DNA of 64,000 bases from Stenotrophomonas bentonitica (GTDB lineage: Bacteria; Pseudomonadota; Gammaproteobacteria; Xanthomonadales; Xanthomonadaceae): positions 620,001 through 684,000 of the forward strand of contig NZ_JAAZUH010000002.1 in the NCBI RefSeq assembly GCF_013185915.1, given 5' to 3'. The notes below the pieces were generated by a model, which ran no database searches, was not told where the DNA came from, and worked only from the letters and a program-made list of their open reading frames with translations. The position numbers and the translations under genes were made by a program. Shown one piece after another: positions 34,844 through 44,452 of this stretch (the first letter of the stretch is position 1; each line of letters opens with the position of its first letter).

Positions 34844-35316
34844 TCCGTAACCCTTACCGTCCGAGGGGCCGCCAGCGCGGCTTCAGCCTGCTTGAAGTGC
34901 TGGTCGCCGTGGTGGTGCTGGCGTTCGGCCTGCTCGGCTTCGCGCTGCTGCAGACCATGAACGTCCGCTACGTCCAGAGCGCCAACTACCGCACCCAGGC
35001 CACCAACCTCGCCTACGACCTGACTGAACTGATGCGCAGCAACCGGCATGCGTCCGAGTGGTACAGCAATGCCAGCTTCGCGTCGGGAACCAAGACCGCC
35101 GCCGGGGTATGCGCGCGTCCGATCAACAACGTCACGGTGGAGCAGAACATCGCCCGCTGGCAATGCCAGGTGGTCAAGGCCCTCGGCAACAACGCCTCGG
35201 CGAATGTCACCGTGGCCGCAGGTGTAGCGACGGTCCGGGTCAGCTGGGCCGATGAGCGCTGGAGCAGGACCGCGCCGGATGCAGCGACCACCTTCGAAAT
35301 CGTGACCCAGCTATGA
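34840..35316 (+). CDS. pilV: Type IV pilus minor pilin PilV
   Basis: A 158-residue minor pilin with leader ending RG|FSLLEVLVAVVVLAFGLLG. The FALLQTMNVRYVQSANYRTQATNLAYDLTELMR region is typical of PilV. It helps prime pilus assembly with other minor pilins and PilY1. GGGAGA lies upstream; overlaps both neighbours by a few bases. Confidence 0.9.
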   Translation: MIRNPYRPRGRQRGFSLLEVLVAVVVLAFGLLGFALLQTMNVRYVQSANYRTQATNLAYDLTELMRSNRHASEWYSNASFASGTKTAAGVCARPINNVTVEQNIARWQCQVVKALGNNASANVTVAAGVATVRVSWADERWSRTAPDAATTFEIVTQL

Positions 35317-35327
35317 AAGGTCCGCTC

Positions 35328-36470
35328 ATGATCCGCAGCCGCCAGGCCGGCCTGTCCCTCATCGAATTGATGGTCTCCCTGGTCATCGGTCTCATCCTGA
35401 TGCTGGGCGTCACCCAGGTCTTCCTTGCTTCCAGCCAGGCATCGCGGCTTTCCGAAGGCGTGGCCCGCGCGCAGGAGAACGGCCGTTTCGCGCTGGACTT
35501 CCTCGAGCGCGACATCCGCATGGCCGGGCACATGGGGTGCGTGAATGACCAGGCGCACTTCATCAAGGAAACGGGCCTGCCCCGCAACAACCTGGTCGCT
35601 CCCACCGGCGCTGGCAGTCCGCTGGACTTCAGCGTAGCCATCCAGGGCTATGAAGCGCCCAGTACTGCGCCAACCGATACGCTCAACGTGGGCGGCGGCA
35701 GCGTGCCGGCCGGCCTGCCCGGGACCATCAGTGGCCTGACCCCGGCGCCGATGGCGGGCAGCGACGTGCTGGTCCTCCGATTCCTGGCGCCGGAGGGCGT
35801 GCCGGTGACCGCCATCAATGCACAGAAGCTGACGCTCGAACCTGCCAATGATCGCTGGAAGCGCCTCACGGAGAACGGCATTGCCACGCCGACCATGTTT
35901 GGCATCGCCAACTGTGAGAACGTCGATGTGTTCGCCGGGAGTCTGTCGGGCAACACGATCACCGCCGGCACCGTGGATCTCACCCGCTATTCGCCGCAGC
36001 CCGAGCCGACCGTGGTGTACCGCGCCGAGTCGATGGTGTACTACATCGGCGTCGGTACCAACGGTCCCGGGCTGCGCCGTGCGCGCGCCAATTCGGCTGG
36101 ACAGTACACGATCAACGAAGAGCTGGTCGAAGGCATCGAGAACCTGCAGCTGATGTACGGTCTCGATAGTGCCGGGGCGATTACCGGCGCGAACCCGCCG
36201 GTCGGCAACATCACCCTGCAGAACGTGGCTTCCGGGGTTTCGGTCGACACCAACGCCACCGGTGCCGCTGCATGGCGGCGGGTGGGCCTGGTCCAGGTGG
36301 GACTGGTCGCGCGCAGCTCCGACCGTACCGGCAACGCCAAGCCCACCGATGCAGCCGCCCGGCTCGGCGTGCTGGGCATGACCTACAACCAGGATGCCGT
36401 CACCGATGGGCGTTATCGCACCGCCTATGAAGTGAGCGTCGCCCTGCGCAATCGCCTGTTCGGGAACTGA
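35328..36470 (+). CDS. pilW: Type IV pilus minor pilin PilW
   Basis: About 380 residues, the expected size of PilW. The prepilin site is AG|LSLIELMVSLVIGLILMLGV after a short basic leader. The FALDFLERDIRMAGHMGC block is characteristic. Two starts are possible: ATG 35313, overlapping the pilV stop, and ATG 35328 with AAAGG seven bases upstream; the second gives a more usual leader length. PilW is part of the initiation complex at the pilus tip. Confidence 0.9.
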   Translation: MIRSRQAGLSLIELMVSLVIGLILMLGVTQVFLASSQASRLSEGVARAQENGRFALDFLERDIRMAGHMGCVNDQAHFIKETGLPRNNLVAPTGAGSPLDFSVAIQGYEAPSTAPTDTLNVGGGSVPAGLPGTISGLTPAPMAGSDVLVLRFLAPEGVPVTAINAQKLTLEPANDRWKRLTENGIATPTMFGIANCENVDVFAGSLSGNTITAGTVDLTRYSPQPEPTVVYRAESMVYYIGVGTNGPGLRRARANSAGQYTINEELVEGIENLQLMYGLDSAGAITGANPPVGNITLQNVASGVSVDTNATGAAAWRRVGLVQVGLVARSSDRTGNAKPTDAAARLGVLGMTYNQDAVTDGRYRTAYEVSVALRNRLFGN

Positions 36471-36472
36471 CC

Positions 36473-36997
36473 ATGAACCGTTCGCCGCACCTCCGTGCTT
36501 TCCCGCAAGCCCGCCACCAGCAGGGCGCCGTGCTGTATGTCGCGCTGATCATGCTGCTGCTGCTCGCCCTGATCGGCATCGCCGGCATCCAGGTCGCTGG
36601 CATGCAGGAAAAGATGGCGTCCAATTACCGCGCCTCCAGCCGCTCCTTCCAGAACACCGAAGGTGCCGTGCGCAACGCGGAGGACGCTGTGGAAGCGATC
36701 ACCGACCGCGAGACGCCGGCCAACAGCAGCCTGGTTGACGTCACCAGCATCACCCAGAACTGCGAAGACGGATTTGACCCGGTCCAGTGGGGCAGGGATC
36801 TGACGAATGCCAAGGCGGCCGCGCCGACGGTGCGGGTGCGCCAGATCGACCAGTGCGGTGGCCCGGGCAGCAATTCGCAGGACCAGGGCCTGCCCATCGA
36901 CCAGGCCACGGCCACCTTCCAGATTACCGCGTATGCGGCCGACGACCCGGCAAACCCGACGTCGCGCTCCGTCATCGACACCATTTTCAAGCTCTGA
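36473..36997 (+). CDS. pilX: Type IV pilus minor pilin PilX
   Basis: A 174-residue PilX. The N-terminus lacks the classical GFTLIE and reads QGAVLYVALIMLLLLALIGIAGIQ, as usual for PilX, followed by MQEKMASNYRASSRSFQNTEGAVRNAEDAV. It works with PilV, PilW and PilY1. It starts three bases after the pilW stop. Confidence 0.9.
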   Translation: MNRSPHLRAFPQARHQQGAVLYVALIMLLLLALIGIAGIQVAGMQEKMASNYRASSRSFQNTEGAVRNAEDAVEAITDRETPANSSLVDVTSITQNCEDGFDPVQWGRDLTNAKAAAPTVRVRQIDQCGGPGSNSQDQGLPIDQATATFQITAYAADDPANPTSRSVIDTIFKL

Positions 36998-37008
36998 GGA
37001 ACGCGGCC

Positions 37009-40000
37009 ATGGCTACGCGCAGATTCAAGTGGACGGCCGCCGGTTCGGCGGTGGCAGTGATCGGCCTGGCATTTGTCGGCTACAACCTGATTGCCGCGCA
37101 GGGGCAGGGCATCCTGGCCCAGAAGCCGCTGAACATTCCGGCCGATACCACGCCGGCCTTCATCATGGCCGTGGATGACTCCGGCTCGATGACCTTCCAG
37201 ACCCAGTTCCCCGGCCAGGACGGCGAGGGCTGCTGGAGTACCAGTCGGCTGAGCTTCTTTGACGCCAATGGCGTGGTGAACACATCGGGCAACTGCGATT
37301 ACTTCTATCTGATGCCGGGGCCCCGCATCAGCGGCAGCTACTACGGCCTGCCGCCGTTCGACTCGCTTGGTTTCGCGCGCTCGTCCCAGTACAACCCTAC
37401 GTATTTCAATCCGACGGTGAGGTATGAACCGTGGAAGGATGACAAGGACGTGTCCTTCGCCCCCTCCATCCCGTCGAAGGCGCGGATCGATCCCAAGCCG
37501 ACTGCGGCCACCACTACCGTCAACCTGACCAGCAATTATTACGGCACCGAAACCTTCCGTATCCAGCGTGGCATGACGTACCAGGCGGGTGCGTACATCA
37601 ACGGAACCTCGTACCGCAACGCTGGCACCTGGAACAACAACATTTCAGACACGCGGGTCGAGTACTGGCCGGCGACCTTCTTCGTCAAAGTGATAAACGG
37701 CACCAGTGACCCGTACCCGCAGCTGCCAGGCGAGGCCAACGCCTATGCCGGCGCGACCCGTGTGCAGGTGAGCGATGCGTGCGGCACCGGGTGTGCGATG
37801 TGGAAGTACACGCTCCCGGCCAGCGACAGCGACGCTGGTTCAAAGAACTTCGCCAACTGGTTTACGTACTATGGCAACCGCAACCGCGCGATGATCGCCG
37901 GCATGACGCGTTCGCTGTCGAACGTCGCCAACCTGCGCGTCGGCTACTTCCGGATCAACCAGAACGGCAGCTACGACACGGCCGCCAAGCGCCTGCCGAT
38001 GCGCAAGATGAGCGTGGACACCGATCGCAAGGCGCTGTTCGACGAGATGCTTGCGCTGCCGGCCAGCGGCGGTACGCCCAACCGCCAGGCGGTGTATTCG
38101 GCGACCCAGCAGTTCACCCGCACCGATGATGCAGCGCCGGTGCTGGAGGTCTGCCAGAAGAACGCGGTGATGCTGTTCACCGACGGCTTCAGCAATGGCG
38201 GCACCAAGACGGTGGGCAACAATGACCAGACCATGGGGGCGCCGTTCTCGGACAGCTACTCCGACACCATGGCTGACATCGTCAGCAAGTACTACAACAA
38301 CATCAACGGCCTGCCGCCGCTGCGTCCCGACCTGACCGCGGGCCAGGTGCCGGTGCCGGCGGCGTGCAAGGGCGGAAATCCCGACAAGCAGCTGGATTGC
38401 CAGACCAATCTCCACCTGAACTTCTACGGCGTTACCCTGGGTGCGCGTGGCAATCTGTTCAATCCGGACAACCCGCAGAACGCCTACACCACCCCCGCGA
38501 TCTACAACAACTGGCCGCAGTGGGAGAATGACGCGCGCAGTACGGTCGATGACATCTGGCACGCCGCAGTCAATACCCGCGGCGAGTACATCAATGCCCG
38601 CACGCCGGCGGAAATCACCGACGCCATGCGCCGCGTGCTGTCGGCGGTGACTGCCGGCTCCTCGCCGTCGGGCGGTACCGGCTTCAGCGGTGCGCGCATC
38701 GGCGCGGGTTCGCTGACGGTCGCGCCGTACTACGAGTACACCAACGAGGGCACCGACTGGTTCGGCAAGTTGACGGCCACCAAGCTGTCGGTGGATCCGA
38801 CCACGCGTTCGATCGTGCAGACGCCGTTCTGGGAAGCCAGTGAGAAGCTGCAGAGCGCGGCGTCCCGCAAGATCTTCTTCACGAAGAATGGCGCGACCCA
38901 GGAGTTCACTTCCGGCAACGTGAGCCTGGGCGACATCTGCAACAAGCCCACGCAGTATCCCGACATGTCGATCTGCAACACCACCCAGGAGCTGATCGAT
39001 CGCAAGATCGACGTTGCCATGGCGGTGAGCTACCTGCGGGGCGATACCACCCGCGAAGTGCGCAATGGTGGCACCCTGCGCGATCGTACCACCCGTCTCG
39101 GCGACATCGTCACGTCCACGCCGTTCGTCAGTTCGCCCAAGGACGACTACGGGTACCGCCGCCTGGCGGATACGACGATGAGCAAGGCTTACGCGGAGTA
39201 CCTGAAGAAGAAGGCAGACACCGCCAACTACATGATCTACGTCGGCGCCAACGACGGCATGCTGCACGCGTTCAACGGCGGCATGGACGCGAAGGGCGAC
39301 ACGGTTGCCGGTGGCGGTACCGAAGCGTTTGCCTACATTCCGAACACCGCACTCGGCAACATGGCCAATCTGCTGTTCCGCGCGGAGCCGGAAAAGAAGA
39401 CGTCGCAGAAGTTCCAGCACCGCTATTTCGTGGACGGTCAGATTGCCGTCGGTGACACCTACTATGGCAATGCGTGGCGGACCACCCTTGTCGGCGCCTC
39501 CGGTGCCGGTGGTCGCGGCGTGTTCGCCCTGGATGTGACCCCGGGCAATGCGTTCGCAGCGACCTCGAAGAAGTGGGAGATCAGTGATCTCGATACCACC
39601 CTGGACCCCAAGGTGCGGAACAACATTGGCTTCGTGCTGGCCAAGCCGGTGATCGTGCCGGTCAAGGTGGGCACCGACCTGAAGTGGAAGGCCATCTTCG
39701 GCAACGGTTTCAACAGCGCCAATGGCAAGGCGGTGCTGTTCGTGGTGGATATCGCCGACGGTAGCGCAACCATGATCGAAGCGGTCGAGACCGGCACGGG
39801 CGTCCCGTCCGGCACCAACGGCCTGGGCAGCATCGTGGTGATCGATCGTTGGGGCGGCACTGACCAGAAGGTGCGCTCACGCGACGGCATTTCCGACACC
39901 GTGTACGGCACCGACCAGAAGGGCGCGGTGTGGAAGTTCGACCTGCGCGACATGTCGACGCCCACCCGGCCGCTGTTCACCAGCCTGCCGTCCACCGACA

Positions 40001-40773
40001 AGGGCCTGACCGTGCGCCAGCCGATCACCGGCGGCATCACCACCGGCACCGGCCCCAATGGCGGCCTGATGCTCTACTTCGGTACCGGCAGCTTCTCGTT
40101 CAATGAAGACGTGCGCGACAATTCGAAGCAGACCATCTACGGCGTGAACGATACCGATGCTGGCCCGACCAGCAGCACCGTGACCCGCGCCAATCTGATG
40201 GGGCGGACCGTCAATACCTCCGGCGACTCGCGGACGCTCACCGCCATTGCGGGCGCCCCCGCAAACGCGCGCGGGTGGTACATCGACCTGCCGGTCAGTA
40301 CGCTCAAGGACGGGCTCAGCGAACGCGTTGTCAGCAATCCGACGCTGGCCAACGGTATCGTCAGCCTCTCCACCTACGCGCCGCAACCGTCCACCTCGGG
40401 TGGCTGTGCCGCAACGGGCATCAACTGGTTCTTTGCGCTGACCCCGTTGACCGGTGAGGGCGCGCTGGGCCGTGCCACCCTGAACTCGCCGGGCGGTACG
40501 GGCTTCGCAGTCGGCACCGCCGGACTCAAGAACCGGAGTCCAGGCAGCGCGCCCGTGCTCAACAACACCCCGTTCGCACTTCCGCGCGTGCCGGTGGCAT
40601 CGCTGAGTGGTGGCGGTGGCGGTGGCGGTGGCGGTGGCGGCGGTGGCGGCGGTGGTGGGCCGGCACCTGCACCTCCGGGCGGCGCCGGCTGCTACATGGG
40701 CTACCCCAATGGTCCTGATATCGTCTACGTCCCCTATCCGTGCGGTCGCCAATCGTGGAGGCAGATCCAGTGA
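37009..40773 (+). CDS. pilY1: Type IV pilus tip adhesin/biogenesis protein PilY1
   Basis: A 1254-residue PilY1. After a signal/anchor segment (about 10-30), a VWA-like domain begins with the metal-binding motif D56-x-S58-x-S60 (VDDSGSM) and runs to about residue 550. The C-terminal beta-propeller domain starts near 670 and holds MIYVGANDGMLHAFNGG and FGTGSFSFNEDV. Near the end is a run of 17 glycines (residues 1201-1217) before a short Pro/Cys-rich tail. It acts at the pilus tip in adhesion, surface sensing and Ca-dependent retraction control. AGGA precedes the ATG. The stop overlaps pilE. Confidence 0.93.
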   Translation: MATRRFKWTAAGSAVAVIGLAFVGYNLIAAQGQGILAQKPLNIPADTTPAFIMAVDDSGSMTFQTQFPGQDGEGCWSTSRLSFFDANGVVNTSGNCDYFYLMPGPRISGSYYGLPPFDSLGFARSSQYNPTYFNPTVRYEPWKDDKDVSFAPSIPSKARIDPKPTAATTTVNLTSNYYGTETFRIQRGMTYQAGAYINGTSYRNAGTWNNNISDTRVEYWPATFFVKVINGTSDPYPQLPGEANAYAGATRVQVSDACGTGCAMWKYTLPASDSDAGSKNFANWFTYYGNRNRAMIAGMTRSLSNVANLRVGYFRINQNGSYDTAAKRLPMRKMSVDTDRKALFDEMLALPASGGTPNRQAVYSATQQFTRTDDAAPVLEVCQKNAVMLFTDGFSNGGTKTVGNNDQTMGAPFSDSYSDTMADIVSKYYNNINGLPPLRPDLTAGQVPVPAACKGGNPDKQLDCQTNLHLNFYGVTLGARGNLFNPDNPQNAYTTPAIYNNWPQWENDARSTVDDIWHAAVNTRGEYINARTPAEITDAMRRVLSAVTAGSSPSGGTGFSGARIGAGSLTVAPYYEYTNEGTDWFGKLTATKLSVDPTTRSIVQTPFWEASEKLQSAASRKIFFTKNGATQEFTSGNVSLGDICNKPTQYPDMSICNTTQELIDRKIDVAMAVSYLRGDTTREVRNGGTLRDRTTRLGDIVTSTPFVSSPKDDYGYRRLADTTMSKAYAEYLKKKADTANYMIYVGANDGMLHAFNGGMDAKGDTVAGGGTEAFAYIPNTALGNMANLLFRAEPEKKTSQKFQHRYFVDGQIAVGDTYYGNAWRTTLVGASGAGGRGVFALDVTPGNAFAATSKKWEISDLDTTLDPKVRNNIGFVLAKPVIVPVKVGTDLKWKAIFGNGFNSANGKAVLFVVDIADGSATMIEAVETGTGVPSGTNGLGSIVVIDRWGGTDQKVRSRDGISDTVYGTDQKGAVWKFDLRDMSTPTRPLFTSLPSTDKGLTVRQPITGGITTGTGPNGGLMLYFGTGSFSFNEDVRDNSKQTIYGVNDTDAGPTSSTVTRANLMGRTVNTSGDSRTLTAIAGAPANARGWYIDLPVSTLKDGLSERVVSNPTLANGIVSLSTYAPQPSTSGGCAATGINWFFALTPLTGEGALGRATLNSPGGTGFAVGTAGLKNRSPGSAPVLNNTPFALPRVPVASLSGGGGGGGGGGGGGGGGGPAPAPPGGAGCYMGYPNGPDIVYVPYPCGRQSWRQIQ
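40609..40659 (+). repeat. Glycine-codon tandem repeat in pilY1
   Basis: Seventeen consecutive glycine codons, mainly alternating GGT and GGC (unit GGTGGC). Changes in copy number would alter linker length without a frameshift. Confidence 0.9.
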
Positions 40774-41213
40774 GCAAGACTTCCTTCCCGCAAGGACGCC
40801 GTCCGTACAAGGTCGTCGGCTTTACCCTGATCGAACTGATGGTCACCGTCGCCGTGGTCGCTATCCTGGCGTCCATCGCGTACCCGTCCTACACCAGCCA
40901 GGTGCGCAAATCCAAGCGCGCCGCGGCCAAGGCCGAACTGGTGGAGTACGCGCAGCGCGCCGAGCGCCATCACACGCTCAACAACAGCTACTCCAGCTTC
41001 ACGTTCGCCGAGAGCGGCGCCACCACGATCGCCTCGCCGCGCGATGGCAGCAGGGCGATCTACCAGGTGACCTTCAACGCACCCACCGCCAATACCTTCA
41101 CGATCACTGCGGTCCCGCAGGGCGACCAGGCCAAGGATCCCTGCGCGACGATCTCGGTGAACCAGGCAGGGGTGAAGACCCCCGCCAACACCAGTGCGCA
41201 GGAGTGCTGGTAA
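40770..41213 (+). CDS. pilE: Type IV pilin-like protein PilE
   Basis: A 147-residue pilin-like protein with the cleavage site VG|FTLIELMVTVAVVAILASIAYPSYTSQV. The short pilin domain ends with two cysteines (KDPCATIS and QECW) that likely form the C-terminal disulfide loop. The start is GTG 40770, overlapping the pilY1 stop (GTGA), with GGAGG eight bases upstream. Last gene of the operon; probably a minor pilin. Confidence 0.9.
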   Translation: MSKTSFPQGRRPYKVVGFTLIELMVTVAVVAILASIAYPSYTSQVRKSKRAAAKAELVEYAQRAERHHTLNNSYSSFTFAESGATTIASPRDGSRAIYQVTFNAPTANTFTITAVPQGDQAKDPCATISVNQAGVKTPANTSAQECW

Positions 41214-41227
41214 ACGCGTGGGGGATC

Positions 41228-41256
41228 TTGCAACGCCCTCGATGAACGTCTAGAAT
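41228..41256 (+). promoter_or_regulatory. Predicted promoter of tRNA-Asn
   Basis: TTGCAA (41228-41233), 17-bp spacer, TAGAAT (41251-41256), 10 bases before the mature tRNA start. Confidence 0.7.
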
Positions 41257-41266
41257 TCGCGTCCCC

Positions 41267-41343
41267 GCCCGAATAGCTCAGCCGGTTAGAGCACTTGACT
41301 GTTAATCAGGGGGTCGTTGGTTCGAGTCCAACTTCGGGCGCCA
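41267..41343 (+). tRNA. tRNA-Asn (GTT)
   Basis: Complete cloverleaf of 77 bases with encoded CCA. Acceptor GCCCGAA/TTCGGGC, anticodon loop CTGTTAA with anticodon GTT at 41301-41303, and T-loop TTCGAGT. Confidence 0.97.
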
Positions 41344-41353
41344 GTATCTGCAG

Positions 41354-41379
41354 AAGCCGCGAGCAATCGCGGCTTTTGT
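41354..41379 (+). terminator. Terminator of tRNA-Asn
   Basis: A 9-bp stem AAGCCGCGA/TCGCGGCTT with GCAA loop, then a short T run (TTGT). Confidence 0.8.
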
Positions 41380-41383
41380 CGTT

Positions 41384-41923
41384 TCAGGGCGGGCAGTCGG
41401 TGCTGTCGCGTATCCGCGGTGCCCGGGTCCGGCCCACGTTGTTGACGATCACCTGGCCGCGCAGCGCGCCCGCCGCGCAGATGTCCACGGTCATCGGGCT
41501 GCCGCTGCTGCGGCCGTCGCGCTGGAAGTGCAGGCGCCGTCGTCCGTGGCTGGACGTGGCCCGCAGCGCCGGGTCCAGATAGCCGGGGCGGAACTGGAAA
41601 ATGTCCTCTTCGGCGGGCGCAACGCTGGCGTCACCGTGGTCCCGATGAATCAACCAGCCGCGGCTCCAGTCGTTGCCGCAGGTGCGGCCATCTGCGCTCG
41701 GGCACACCGCCACCGGTTCATGGCGTGTGATCGCGGTGCTGCGGGCGCTGTTGAATACCGACACCAGCTGCATGCGCAGGCTCTCGGCGCGCATGCGGGA
41801 CACGGTGGCGCTGAACGAAGGCAGGGCCAGCAGGCACAGCAGGGCGACGATGGCGAGCGCCAGGCTCAGCTCCAGCAGGGTCATGCCGCGCAGATGGCGG
41901 GAGGGGCGGCGCCGTAATTGCAT
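41384..41923 (-). CDS. Second GspH/FimT-type pseudopilin
   Basis: A 179-residue prepilin-like protein with cleavage site [22 protein letters not shown], so residue +1 is Met rather than Phe. The C-terminal GspH-like domain has [17 protein letters not shown] and a late TDCPP, giving two cysteine pairs. ATG 41923 gives a 14-residue basic leader; a longer in-frame start at 41980 exists. It faces the fimT-pilE operon across tRNA-Asn, and is the second FimT-like gene within 7 kb. Confidence 0.8.
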   Translation of the reverse strand: MQLRRRPSRHLRGMTLLELSLALAIVALLCLLALPSFSATVSRMRAESLRMQLVSVFNSARSTAITRHEPVAVCPSADGRTCGNDWSRGWLIHRDHGDASVAPAEEDIFQFRPGYLDPALRATSSHGRRRLHFQRDGRSSGSPMTVDICAAGALRGQVIVNNVGRTRAPRIRDSTDCPP

Positions 41924-42041
41924 GCGGGGATCCGCGAGGACAGGCCCTTTACCCTGAGCCCCGCCGACGCCCATGCCCATCGGCGGTCAACGCCTTCCCG
42001 GGTAGTCCTCCCCCTCAGCCAGCCGTCACCCAACCCCCCGG

Positions 42042-42047
42042 TATAAT
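42042..42047 (+). promoter_or_regulatory. Consensus -10 box of uvrB
   Basis: Perfect TATAAT 26 bases before the uvrB start chosen here. No good -35 is visible at the expected distance. An in-frame ATG at 42046 overlaps this box and so is unlikely to be translated. Confidence 0.55.
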
Positions 42048-42072
42048 GGAAGGCCCGGTCTATGGCGGCACC

Positions 42073-44097
<2,025 letters not shown>

Positions 44098-44129
44098 ACA
44101 ATCGGTTGTTAAAAACCTTCACAAAAGTG

Positions 44130-44158
44130 TTGCTCTTCACGCAGGACGTCCGTAATAT
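44130..44158 (+). promoter_or_regulatory. Predicted promoter of tRNA-Val
   Basis: TTGCTC (44130-44135), 17-bp spacer, TAATAT (44153-44158), then a GC-rich discriminator as in stringently controlled stable-RNA promoters. Confidence 0.65.
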
Positions 44159-44203
44159 ACGCGGCCTGCACCGACGCAAACGCAGCGGGGCAGCGAGACA
44201 AAC

Positions 44204-44278
44204 GGGCGGTTAGCTCAGCGGTAGAGCACTACCTTGACATGGTAGGGGTCACAGGTTCGAACCCTGTACCGCCCACCA
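44204..44278 (+). tRNA. tRNA-Val (GAC)
   Basis: 75 bases with encoded CCA. Acceptor GGGCGGT/ACCGCCC, anticodon stem CTACC/GGTAG with loop TTGACAT, anticodon GAC. Confidence 0.97.
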
Positions 44279-44310
44279 CTCCAGTCCCAGCGACTGCGGT
44301 GGAACAACAG

Positions 44311-44338
44311 AAAAGCCGGCCATCAGGTCGGCTTTTTT
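44311..44338 (+). terminator. Terminator of tRNA-Val
   Basis: An 11-bp stem AAAAGCCGGCC/GGTCGGCTTTT (one G-T pair), loop ATCA, followed by T residues. Confidence 0.85.
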
Positions 44339-44452
44339 GCTTTCTGCGTCCTGCGCCAGCGGGACTTCCCGACACCCTGTTGCGCACCCGGCCGATGGCA
44401 CGGGCAACACGGCGTGCCCACGCTGTGCGTTCCATCGCAGCGGGTGAGCTGC

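Noticed and set aside
42046..42072. Upstream ATG start for uvrB
   Set aside because: This ATG overlaps the TATAAT -10 box, so it would lie upstream of the transcript start, and it has no ribosome site.
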